A stretch of 64,000 nt of DNA from Aaosphaeria pasadenensis (lineage: Eukaryota; Ascomycota; Dothideomycetes; Pleosporales). Made by a program: the position numbers and the translations under genes. Shown here piece by piece: positions 54,648 through 64,000 of this stretch. The stretch covers positions 310,001-374,000 of the forward strand of contig JAKLMB010000001.1 of assembly GCA_022813625.1 (NCBI GenBank), written 5' to 3'. Below the pieces are notes generated by a model. That model was not told the origin of the DNA. It made no database searches and saw only the letters and a list, made by a program, of their open reading frames with translations. Numbering within the stretch: position 1 is the stretch's first letter; every line of letters begins with the position of its first letter.

Positions 54648-55901
54648 ATGAGCCTCACCAAGGTACTGGTGACAGGAGGAACCGGTTTCCTCGGTTCAGA
54701 GATCGTGAAAGCATTGCTAGAGAAGAAGACTTTCGAAGTTACCGTCGTCGACATCAACCCTCCCTCCCTCGGAACCGGAAGCTTCTCTACCGTGCGCTAT
54801 GTCCGCGCCAACATAATGTCTCCTTCAGACCTCCATGAAGTGTTCCAAGAAGCGAAGCCCGCTTTCGTGATCCATACGGTCGGCGTGTACCCCCTGGGGC
54901 CTAAGAGGTATAAACGAGAAGGCTCGGGCGCCGTTTTCGCCATCAATGTAGAGGGAACGCGGAACGTCGTTGAGGCCAGTAAAGAGTGCGGGGCTAGAGG
55001 GTTGGTTTTCACGAGTAGCGTGACGGTGCTGTTCGATGAGATGGGGAGGGATTTTAGGAACGCGGATGAGACGTGGCCGACTGGGAAACTACAGACCTCG
55101 TACGGTGAGAGTAAAGTAAGTGAAGTATTCTTTACATTCCCGTGTATTTGTTTCAAGCATGAAGGTCTCCAAGTCCTACGCTTGCTTCCTATATGGACAA
55201 GCCTAATCATTACTTGTGGGGGGCATATCAGTATTTTGTTCATATGTGTGTATTAACTTTGTACAGGCCGAAGCAGAAAAGCTAGTCCTGTCAGCAAACA
55301 CCTCCGACTTCAAAACCTGTGCTCTCCGCGCCGCCCCTATCCTTGGACCCAACGACGTAGCAACAACCGCAGCTATCTACCGATGCATCAGCAGAGGCGA
55401 AACCCCATTCATCATCGGAGACGGCACGAACTTGTTCGACTTCGTGTACGTTTCCAACGTCGCCGATGCCCATGTGCTGGCCGTCCAGAATCTCTTCATG
55501 TCGGGCGCTGCGGCTGGTGAGGCGTTCTTCATCACGAATGGCGAGCCTGTCGTTTTCAGGGACTTCTGCCTTGCCGTGTGGAAGGAGTTCGATCATTATC
55601 CGCCTTTCCAGGTTACGATCCCCACGAGGCTGGGGTGGTGGTTGGGGTGGGGTGTGGAGTGGGCGTCGTGGCTCACTGGCAGGGAGGGAACGTTCTGTAG
55701 GGGTGCGATACTCGACGCCACGGATACCCGCTATGTGAGCATCTCGAAGGCAAGGAGGATACTCAGGTATGAGCCGAAGGTGAAGCTGTCCGAGGCGGTG
55801 AGGATCAGCTGTCAGGTAAGTTTCCTCAAAGAATAAATGGAAAGATATACTGAAGATTGTAGCATTTCAAGGAACAGCTCAAGGCCCAGGCTAAGAGATA
55901 G
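54648..55901 (+). CDS. 3beta-HSD/C-3 sterol dehydrogenase (Erg26)-like SDR
   Basis: Three exons: 54648-55115, 55267-55815 and 55863-55901, giving 351 residues (yeast Erg26 has 349). The NAD(P)-binding motif VTGGTGFLGSEIV is at 8-20, followed by VVDINPP with the Asp that prefers NAD. The active site shows TSSVTVLFD and YGESK (YxxxK) at ~152-156. NADETWP, LFDFVYVSNVADAHVLA and GEAFFITNGEP match the Erg26 family closely. A hydrophobic Trp-rich stretch (GWWLGWGVEWASWL) near 275 could bind membrane. Family members oxidise and decarboxylate 4-carboxysterols; the fungus may have several paralogues, so I do not name it ERG26. The first intron, 151 nt, is the longest coding-sequence intron in this window. 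Confidence 0.85.
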
Positions 55902-56389
55902 TTGTGGTCGCCAGATTCTCCTATCATGTTACAATATGTGCGGTCTACGTTCGTGTGTGTGCGTGCGTAAAGAGGCAACTACCTATAAAACACCACGCTA
56001 ACAAATGTCGAAACTTTGTGTCCTAACTCCTGTGCGAGTCATAATATGCCTACCTATGTATACCCCATCCCAGAACAAGAGCATCGGGCTCCGTCATGGC
56101 ATCTTCCAGTTCGTCACTGGATCTTTATCCTTACTAGAAAGTGGCCAAGCGGTCCCTTTTGAAAAGTTAAGGCAATAGAGGTAGAAATTTTCTTAAACGT
56201 ATAATACTTGGATCACGGATTGTAGATGTTGTCTTGCTCATGAGTGAAATTTCCAAGAAGTGAGCGTGTATATGACACTAATTCATCGCCTTTCTTTATG
56301 CATTATTCATACAGTAGTTACATGATATACATCCATTTTCCTTTCTTCTTTCTTATCGTCTTCCATTCCAATTGTATCTATAACAGAAA
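55902..56389. other. Convergent intergenic region
   Basis: 3' flanks of the SDR and ATP11 genes. AT-rich from 56150. No gene seen. Confidence 0.6.
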
Positions 56390-57400
56390 TCACAAAATCT
56401 TCTCCGCTTCCTCCAATAGACGCTCGACCTTGAAGCCCCCGTCACCGCGGGTGAACATGTCGAGCAGCTCACCTCTGTTCTGGCCCTCCTCGTTCACGAC
56501 GTAGAACTTTTGCATGCACATGATCAACCAGCGGGCCTCGTCAACCGTGACGCCCCTGCCCTCGACGACGAGTCCCTGACCCAGGACGAGCTGGTGGCTA
56601 TTCGCCAGCTCGGAGTGGAATGTGATGGTGGTGTGCGGGCTCGCGAACTCGCCCCTCAGTTTGAACTCGGCGAGGGAGGTGAAGAGGAGTGTTGTGGTGT
56701 CTTTGTGGGGGTGTGTGAATTGGAGGTAGTGAAGTTCGGCGGCTTGGCTCGTTGCGCCTTGGTCGGCAGCGGCAGCATCCCCGGTTGGGACCTGCCGAGG
56801 AAGTGGGAGGACGAAGGAGGGGTGCTTCTTCGCGGTTGTTAAGAGGGTTTGGAAGATGGATGCTGGCAAATCGAAATGTATCGATTGTTCGTTGTTTGCA
56901 TGGCGGAGACGCCAGAGGGCTTGGATCTCTTTCTCCGGCAGAGTTGAGACTTTTTCGATGTCGAGAAACGAGTTGAGGGTCTTGACGCCTGGAGGAGGAG
57001 CCGGGGCGGCAGAGTCGGACTGTGGTTTCGGGGGCGGTGGTGGTGACGGCCAGGGCGATGAAGCACTGGAGGGCGAGGGTGGTGATGATGACGTTGATGA
57101 TGGAGACGGCGGAGGCGTCAAAGGTGCAGTTGCGCCTGGAACTGCAGCCTGTTTGCGCAGATCACTGATCTTGTCTTTGTAGGCATCCTTGAGCTCTGAA
57201 ACGTCCTTCAATCCCGCCTCTTTCGCTTTGGACTCAAGCTTCTCTTTGTACTTTGCGAGGATGCGATCCTCCGAGTGATGGGTTGCGAGGAATCGGACAT
57301 CTTGAACCTGTGCCCATCGTCGCTGGTAGACGAGGGATTGTGTGCGCGATGGCTGGCGGAGGGCGTGGCGTAGCGTCGTCAGTCGTAATGCGGACGCCAT
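56390..57400 (-). CDS. ATP11: Mitochondrial F1-ATPase assembly factor Atp11
   Basis: Chaperone that holds free beta subunit during F1 assembly in the mitochondrial matrix. Single exon, 336 residues, ATG 57398-57400. The first ~30 residues are rich in Arg, Ser and Leu without acidic residues (ASALRLTTLRHALRQPSRTQ), a good mitochondrial presequence. A helix with LAKYKEKLESKAKEAG, at ~48-63, is typical of the family. A Pro/Ser-rich linker covers ~90-140. The core follows: KTLNSFLDIEKVSTLPEKEI, LWRLRHANNEQSIHFDLPAS, HPSFVLPLPR and, near the end, ARWLIMCMQKFYV. The Pro-rich linker is longer than in yeast. The C-terminus converges on the SDR gene. Confidence 0.94.
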   Translation of the reverse strand: MASALRLTTLRHALRQPSRTQSLVYQRRWAQVQDVRFLATHHSEDRILAKYKEKLESKAKEAGLKDVSELKDAYKDKISDLRKQAAVPGATAPLTPPPSPSSTSSSPPSPSSASSPWPSPPPPPKPQSDSAAPAPPPGVKTLNSFLDIEKVSTLPEKEIQALWRLRHANNEQSIHFDLPASIFQTLLTTAKKHPSFVLPLPRQVPTGDAAAADQGATSQAAELHYLQFTHPHKDTTTLLFTSLAEFKLRGEFASPHTTITFHSELANSHQLVLGQGLVVEGRGVTVDEARWLIMCMQKFYVVNEEGQNRGELLDMFTRGDGGFKVERLLEEAEKIL

Positions 57401-58423
57401 GGCTATTGTATGATGTTTTTATGTATCTAGGAATTGACGACCTTTGGTGAGGTCGGAAAGGCTCTTCGACTAAACCATTTTAGGACGGGTTGCATGTGAG
57501 ATCCGAGGGATCGCCAAGTTCGGACCGTTTTTTATATTTGTCGCAAATCACGAACATGGTGAGGTGTCCTAGACCTTTCAAATAATTCCTGTCAGCCAGC
57601 GGGAACCGAGGAGGCGCCTCGTGCAATGATTCATCATTTGCACAGCTGGTGCGGCTTGCACTACCGCGAGAGCACGGAGTACTCGTACGCATAGTTGGAT
57701 GACCCTGTGCTTGGTACCTGGCATCATTTAGCGGGGGCCACTCACCCATGGGCGGCGTTTAGCTGCAACGGAGATTCACAGGGAGCACAAGGCGAAGCCC
57801 TACTAGGCTTCACGAGCTTCACGACGCGCGCCATGCCTCAGAACGGTCAATGATGATATCGCTTCGCCGAGGCCGGGCTTTAGTCGTGAACACATTTGCC
57901 CAAAGCGAGGTGCTCAATATTTTGACAGACAAGAATAGCAACGGAACAGGTCACGATGGTCTTTGGCCTAAAACTTCTGCCTGCGCGGCGCAGGTGACAG
58001 AGACGGACAGAGATAGGTGGTGTGTGGTCGATTTAACGGTCAATCTGCATTACTGGAACATGACGGCTTTAACACGATAGTTTATTGTCTCTCCTCGCCA
58101 TCTATCGCTTGTCACTTGTAATGGTAGCACCAGGACGTATGTACTTAGAGGTAACTACCGTAGAATGCTGAATTGTAAATGGACTTATTGAAGGAAGGGA
58201 AGAGAAAACACACTAGATTTAGACCAGTTGGACTGGGTGAACTAGGGTCCCTCGAGAAACGGCTTTGTCTCGCAATTGTGTCGCACCTTGGGCGGTGGCT
58301 GATGACCCTGGTTCGACGTTTTTGTCGCGTTATCGTAGTAGGTACTCGTAACCAGGTGGGTAATTAGGTGTTAGTTTTTCGAGGGCGCATACCGATGCAA
58401 TACGCAATAATAATAATGGAACA

Positions 58424-58453
58424 AGCATGAGCACGAGCACAAGCACAAGCATA
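58424..58453. repeat. Hexamer minisatellite, five AGCAYR-type units
   Basis: Units AGCATG, AGCACG, AGCACA, AGCACA and AGCATA are head to tail in non-coding DNA. Confidence 0.8.
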
Positions 58454-58924
58454 CAGATAGTTGCGTAGGAAGGCTACCTAGGTACCCAGTCAGCGTGTGC
58501 ACAGGCCTGAAGGTCTTGCTCGACTTACGAGGTTACGAGTAATTTATCATTCGTTGATTTCACTCACTACTGCAGCGTCTGTACTGAGTAGCTATTACAG
58601 GACGCATGACGAACACACGAGAGGGAGGACGAGCAAAGGGCATATCTTATGCATATGTGAATACGTACGTGCTGCGGAGTTGGAGGAAGAGAGGGTGTGT
58701 TGTATTTGTGTGTTTGCCTGTGTGTGTGATCGACAGATAAGTGCGATATGGTCGGGAGCAATAACAATAAGCCAATGCCTTGTAGAGTAGAACAGACTCA
58801 AAGAGTAGACTGAGTAGAGTAGAGTATTGGTAACTACTACAACTAGTTGAGGTGCTTAGTGAGTAGTAGAAGTAGCCCTAGAGTAGGAGTAGGAATAATA
58901 CTACAGTTGTTGCCCCTCGACCGT

Positions 58925-58940
58925 CCCCCCCCCCCCCCCC
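58925..58940. repeat. Poly-C run (C16)
   Basis: Sixteen consecutive C bases in the region upstream of the ArfGAP gene; length may be affected by sequencing error. Confidence 0.85.
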
Positions 58941-59529
58941 TCCCGCCCTCCAGTAGCAACTAGCGGGATTCAGCGACCTTCACATTCACACTTTCCTACC
59001 GTGTCAGTGTGTATACCCATACCCACTCCCTCCCACCCTCCCCAGGAAACATTCACATCGCTGAAACAGAATCAGGCGCACTGGTATCCTCGCCGTATGA
59101 CTTCTTCTTCCTCCTCTTCCTCTTCTTTATATCTTCTTCTTCTTCACCCATACGTCAGCCTTTTATCCCCCCCCGCATACTTCTAAACTACCTCCCTCCT
59201 CTCTTCCCCCCTCCCCATAGCTGTGGTGCATATCTCCCCCGCGCACGCCCCGAATCTCTAGCGCTTCCATCTCCATCTCCATCTCCGCCGCCGACACACC
59301 CAAATCATTTCCGCCAGTAACCCAGCATATTAATTACCACCCCATCCTACCCCGACCGCCGCATATACAACTTTCGCGCAAATCTTTAGCAATCCTCTAC
59401 CGTAATCTTTGTCCCTAGGGACAGGCATGTTACTGCGCCCGGCTACCTCTGCGCGCACCACTTGAGCAACTTCGAACCTTTCACCCCTCCACCCTCTCAA
59501 GCTGGCTACACCTGCACATTTTTGTGGTA

Positions 59530-62500
59530 ATGGGTGTCGTCAATAGCAAACCCGGCGAGGGAGAAGGCCTATTTCTACGAGACCAGAACAGATGTACGCA
59601 AATCCTCTCCTCTTTCTATAGCTCTGCAGAGCATCCTGAGCACGCCACTGACCGCTTCTAGTCTCCGTTGCTGCCCTTTCTATTACCAATAACCGTAACC
59701 GAACGTTTTTGAATATATCCCCGAATTCTTTTCCCGCCTCGAGGTACAGCGCTCGGAGAGACGCTGGCGATGATGCTGTGATCGAGTATATCCAGGTACC
59801 TTTCTCCATGGCGTGTTGATTGCGGAGGGTCAGAAGCTGATATAGCCATTACAGGACCCCGAATCCGTATCCTCGGGTGGTCCACCTTCCTTCCTCATAC
59901 GCCTGTCGAACGACGAGGAGCTGATATTCAATTTCACATTCATACTTCGACAAGCTCAAGTACCGCCAAGTATATATAATGTCAATAATGCATCTTCCAT
60001 TACCCCGACCGCTCTCGCCGATACAAACATCAACGGTCTAACCTTCATCTTTGCGTCCAGCTCGAAGGAGTTGGAGAACCTCGTCACCAGAGAGTTCCAC
60101 GCAAATCCAAATCTTCACAAAAACCCGCAAGTCGACCTAGTCGGCGACTATTCCACAGGGGGGAGTCCCTCGGTCCAATTCCAGTGGTCGTGGAAATGGA
60201 CTCCACCCAAGACCGAAGATCGAGGTGGTGGTTGGCGTACAAGCTGCAGTTTCGTCGAGTACGATCAACGTGCGCACAGGCTCGAGACACTTGCCAATTT
60301 TTCGTTCTGGGTGCAAAATTCACAACGTGCTCTGCAAAGCCCGAAGTCGCCATCCCCGCGCATGGAGCTCGGCGCCCCTCCCAAACTTCCACCCCGACTG
60401 AGAGTTCCCTCTTCGCAATCGATCGAATCTCGAGTAAGTGATTCGGGCGAAGATCTCAAAGAGCCTACCGAATATGCCCCCCCTAAGTCACCCATAATCG
60501 AATCGATACCTGAATATGGCCTGGGACTGTCGACCAGCGCACCATCTGCACCCAGTGTAAGTAGCCAAGCTACAACGTTGGCGGGTAACGCGGTCAAGGT
60601 TGATCTCGGCTGCCCACGCCCAGGAGAAGATCTTAGTCAAACCGAAGATGGGCCCTTGTTCCGAGCGACAATGAAGTCGCTGGAGCAGAGAACGGGCAAT
60701 ATGCGAGCTAAGTGGAAGAAGGTCCTGAAGCGAGCAGAAGCTGCGTTGGAAGCCCAAGTCAGCTGCAATAATGCCATGTCTGACCTCATGGAATCCTTAC
60801 GAGAGGCATCTTCCTCAAACGCAAATGCGGTGCAACCAGCCATCGACCATTATTTCGACAGGATCGCCAAAGAGATTCTGATATATGAGCGATCCAATAC
60901 CACGAACATTCAGAAGTTGATTATTGATCCTATCGCTAAACTATACAACATTGATATCAAACAGGCGGAAACCAAGAGGAAGGATTTTGAAGAGGAGAGC
61001 AAAGAGTACTATCAATATGTCGGGAAATATCTAGGTCAAAGGCAGGACTCACTCAAAGAAAAGAAGCGGGCAGAGACCGATATCAAATACCAAAGCAAAC
61101 GACGCAATTTCGAACTCAAGCGCTTCGATTACTCTTCCTTCATGCAAGACCTCCATGGTGGTCGGAAAGACCAGGAGGTGCTATCGAATCTTACTAAATA
61201 TGCCGATGCGCAAGCACAGAAGTATCTCGATACTGCCAGGAGGATCGAGACCATGATACCACAACTCGAGGCCCTGAGCTTCGGGGTTAAGGAAGCGGAC
61301 AAGGAATTCCAGCTTCAAAGAACCGAGAGGGAGACGAAGAGACGCCTGTTAGAAAAGAGCAAGACTCCCTATGATGAGCCTCCCCCATCGCAAATTCTAC
61401 CTACCACACCATCCAACGGAAGCATACCTCGGGCGCCGCCATCCTCGGATTCAGAACTTCCTGGACGCAAATCAAGCATTGCACCGATCTTTCAAAGTGC
61501 AGTAAACCCACCAGCGGCTACCTCGCTAGCCAGCATACCGTCCTCAATTGGCACACCGCAGAGCCCAGAAGCGAGTCAATCGAATTTGCCGGTGGGCAGC
61601 CCTCAACCCAGCAAGTTCAAAGGCATCCGAGATCTTGAAGATAAGGACCACACGCTAGGCATAGGCCTGGAACCCGGCTCTGCGACTCATCGCAAAGAAG
61701 GGCTTCTGTGGGCGCTTAGTAGGCCAGGAAGTCATGCTGACCCTAAAGGCTTAAATAAGCAAGCATGGCACAAGTATGCAGCGTTTCGCTTCGTATTGTA
61801 TACTTAACTAACATGGACTAGATTCTGGATCGTTCTGGATCAAGGAAAGCTATCCGAATACACCAACTGGAAGCAAAAGCTCGACCTACATATGGACCCG
61901 ATTGACTTGCGCGTTGCGTCTGTTCGCGAAGCTCGCAATGCAGAACGCCGGTTCTGCTTCGAAGTTATAACTCCTCACTATACGAGGGTCTATCAAGCTA
62001 CATCTGAAGAAGACATGAAAACCTGGATTGCAGCAATCAACAACGCCCTCCAGAGTGCTGTGGAAACGGTCGGAAAGAATGACCGCATTTCCACAGACTC
62101 TCTGCCTGGTTCCACGAGGCGAGATATAGCTTCAGTTCTAACAGGCAAAAGTACATCGGTCTCTGGAATTCACCGTAACACTTACAGTTCTAAGACTCCA
62201 ACTAGACACGCTACTGTTGGCGACAGGCCTACCTATCGCAGGGATGAACCTAGCGACGATGGCAGGCTTCTTCAGCAAGTTCGCGATTGTGATGCTGGGA
62301 ACAAAGTGTGTGCGGATTGTGGATCTGAAAGTAAGGTTGACTGGGTCTCAATCAATCTTGGTATCGTCATCTGCATTGAATGCAGTGGCATCCATCGATC
62401 CCTAGGAACTCATATCTCAAAAGTGCGATCTCTGACGCTCGACACCACTTCCTTCACACCAGATATCGTGGAGATATTGCTCAAAGTCGGCAACCGGGTC

Positions 62501-63196
62501 AGCAATATGATATGGGAAGCGAAGATGGACAAAGCCCTCAAGCCCGGTCCAGCCTCAACCCGCGAGCAAAGACTGCATTTCATTACCTCAAAATACGGTG
62601 ATCGTGCTTTCGTGGCCCCAATCTCCCCGACTTTATCGCATTACGCAACTGCTGAGGAAACACTTTTGGCGTCCATCAAGAAGAACGATATCCAAAATGT
62701 GTTATATGCTCTAGCGCTTGGAGCAGATCCAAATTCAAAGGATCGATCACGAGGAACACATGCTGTATTTTTGGCTCTTGCTGCCGCCGACCCTGCCTCT
62801 CCTTCGGCTTCCGCATCCCCTGCAGCTTCTCCCGGACACCGGCCTAGTACACCCCAACCTTCTCGTAAGCCATTTCCTGTAGCAGAATTGCTTCTTCAAA
62901 ATGGTGCCGACCTACCCACATTACCAGCGCCAATACCCTTAAGCTCATCAGCTCGTTTGTATCTGGAGCACAAGGCCGACCAGCGTGCAGGAAAACGAAG
63001 TACAGCCGTCGGTGGTGGCCAGCCGCACCACGGTGATACCTTAACCGCACTACCCCACATTTCTGCTGGCAATGGTAGCACACCAGCTGAACGTGCAAAG
63101 GAACGTGAAGCCAGACTGCAGAAGAGAGTCAGTGCAGGTGGAAGGTTGGTCAAGTCACCTTACGCCGATAGCCCTGAGTCTAGGCGAGCACTATAG
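59530..63196 (+). CDS. BAR-PH-ArfGAP-ankyrin protein (Csx2/ACAP-like)
   Basis: Arf GTPase-activating protein for membrane traffic. Four exons: 59530-59593, 59662-59795, 59855-61773 and 61822-63196, giving 1163 residues. After a family-specific N-terminal region (~1-220) and a linker, a BAR-like coiled coil spans ~325-565 (RATMKSLEQRTGNMRAKWKK, RKDFEEESKEYYQYVGKYL). The PH domain spans ~675-780 (HRKEGLLWALSRPG, AWHKFWIVLDQGKLSEY). The ArfGAP zinc finger starts near 866: CADC, 17 residues, CIEC, then SGIHRSLGTHISKVRSLTLD with the catalytic Arg of IHRSLG. Ankyrin-like repeats cover ~985-1090. The third intron was placed at 61774-61821 (donor GTATGC, branch CTAAC); it removes an in-frame stop and joins the PH strand AWHKFW. 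It resembles fission yeast Csx2 and animal ACAP. Confidence 0.92.
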
Positions 63197-63932
63197 TAGG
63201 TTGCTGAGCTTACATTTTTCTTTATTTTTCTAGTTCATATCTTCTCCCATGGGTAAAGTGTGGCATTTTGTGGACTTCAACGGAATAGCTGAGCATGAGT
63301 ATGGGGCTACAGCTTTTGGCGTAAGGATGTTGACTTTTGAATCCTATCGAACAGGATCGCTTTTTGAATATGAAGACTCGATCTTTGGTACTACCGATCG
63401 TTTTGTGGAGATTATTGAGCATGCGTGAGCGGGTCCTATTCTTGCATTTTTTTTCTAAGGATGTAAGGGCACTGTCAATAGAGTTGCCTTGTTGTCTGTG
63501 GGCATTGAAGTCTTTGAAGACGTACATGTATTGACTTGGCTACCTCAAACCCTAAGGTTTGCGTGACTGATTGATTCCAATTTGATAATGAGCAATAGCA
63601 ATGTAAGTGAGAAACCTAATCCAACGGTTTCTTCTCTAGTGGTCGCGCTGCATGGGAATTCGATATTGTCCAACATATCTACCCGTATATAATATCCTGT
63701 TCGCCTAGCACAGCCATTCGAACATCATGAGTAAGGTTTCTTTGAACATGCTACTTTCATTCATAGACACGGGTTCTCTGCAGCAAACATGGTTAATCAA
63801 TTTGCGACGTTGGGTCTGAGTTCAGCATTGCGGTGGTAAAGTCACGTGATGCAGAGACACCAATTAGGCGAGGCGTGCGGCACTGATTTTATTCGAAAGT
63901 GCGACGACCCCACCATTACCACGACAGACAAA
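63197..63932 (+). other. Intergenic region with promoter of the last gene
   Basis: 3' flank of the ArfGAP gene and promoter of the next plus-strand gene. Holds an E-box at 63842-63849. No gene seen. Confidence 0.6.
63842..63849. promoter_or_regulatory. TCACGTGA E-box upstream of the eIF3b-like gene
   Basis: Palindromic TCACGTGA, 83 bp before the start codon; it matches the Cbf1/bHLH consensus. Motif only. Confidence 0.35.
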
Positions 63933-64000
63933 ATGGCGCCCTCATACGAGAACCTCCCCATGGAGGATGACGAATTCGACGAGTCCCAAATCGACTTTAC
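63933..64000 (+). CDS. Start of a probable eIF3b (Prt1) gene, cut by window edge
   Basis: Only 22 codons plus two bases are visible. The ATG is in a good context (ACAAAATGGCG). The acidic start, MAPSYENL followed by DDEFDESQIDF, resembles the N-terminus of Pezizomycotina eIF3 subunit b, which begins MAPSFDTL with an acidic run and IDFSDL. With so few residues this is a suggestion; any acidic-start protein could match. eIF3b is the RRM and WD40 scaffold subunit of translation initiation factor 3. Confidence 0.5.
   Translation, partial: MAPSYENLPMEDDEFDESQIDF

Larger units (their letters stand above)
57401..59529 (+). other. Intergenic region with long CT-rich leader of the ArfGAP gene
   Basis: ATP11 promoter on the left. 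From about 58970 to 59500 the plus strand is C/T-rich with CTT and CCATCT repeats, as in leaders of other plus-strand genes here. Contains a hexamer minisatellite (58424-58453) and a C16 run (58925-58940). No supportable gene. Confidence 0.55.

Noticed and set aside
61774..61807. Read-through end of the first ArfGAP segment at TAA 61805-61807, giving a separate 5' gene
   Set aside because: A 48-nt intron with good donor, branch point and acceptor removes the stop and restores the PH domain, so it is one gene.

Overview
The window is nuclear DNA of a filamentous ascomycete (Pezizomycotina; a Dothideomycete-like fungus is possible but not shown). Genes sit on both strands with a few short introns, mostly about 45-60 nt, with GT(A/R)NGT donors, CTNAC-type branch points and CT-rich leaders. 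The recognisable proteins (enolase, proteasome subunits, Ecm29, Rpt4, Rrp9, Hxb-type Moco sulfurase, a BAR-PH-ArfGAP protein) are those of a Pezizomycotina genome. I see no tRNA, rRNA, CRISPR or intact transposon. I rebuilt the exon-intron structures by hand; summed exon lengths close in frame for every gene reported as complete.

Layout. 1-10 kb: the 5' part of a multi-spanning membrane protein gene, a 5-kb stretch without a supportable gene, a large disordered protein and a small GPI-type wall protein. 10.5-12.3 kb: enolase, eight exons including a 10-nt one. 13.8-25 kb: three 20S proteasome beta subunits (beta4/Pre1, beta7/Pre4, beta6/Pre7), interleaved with a divergent pair encoding a mycosporine-type sugar-phosphate cyclase and a COMT-like O-methyltransferase, an extended SDR and an HCNGP/SAP30BP splicing factor. 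25.7-32.9 kb: an RRM-like protein, molybdenum cofactor sulfurase and a proline/serine-rich conserved-looking protein. 32.9-37.2 kb: gene-poor. 37-53 kb: a stand-alone RapZ-C-domain protein, a UBA-UAS-UBX protein divergent from Ecm29, a WD40-cyclophilin (PPWD1), Rrp9, and Rpt4 divergent from Rrp9. 53-64 kb: a NAT9-like acetyltransferase divergent from a 3beta-HSD/Erg26-like SDR, the F1-ATPase assembly factor Atp11, a BAR-PH-ArfGAP-ankyrin protein, and the first codons of a gene that looks like eIF3b.

Two themes link genes. First, six ubiquitin-proteasome genes (Pre1, Pre4, Pre7, UBX adaptor, Ecm29, Rpt4) lie within about 39 kb, an unusual density for genes that are normally dispersed. Second, the cyclase and methyltransferase share a 1.45-kb intergenic region and together could make 4-deoxygadusol, the core of UV-absorbing mycosporines; no ATP-grasp gene that would complete the pathway is present. 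Several housekeeping pairs share compact divergent promoters (Pre4/HCNGP, Rrp9/Rpt4, NAT9/SDR).
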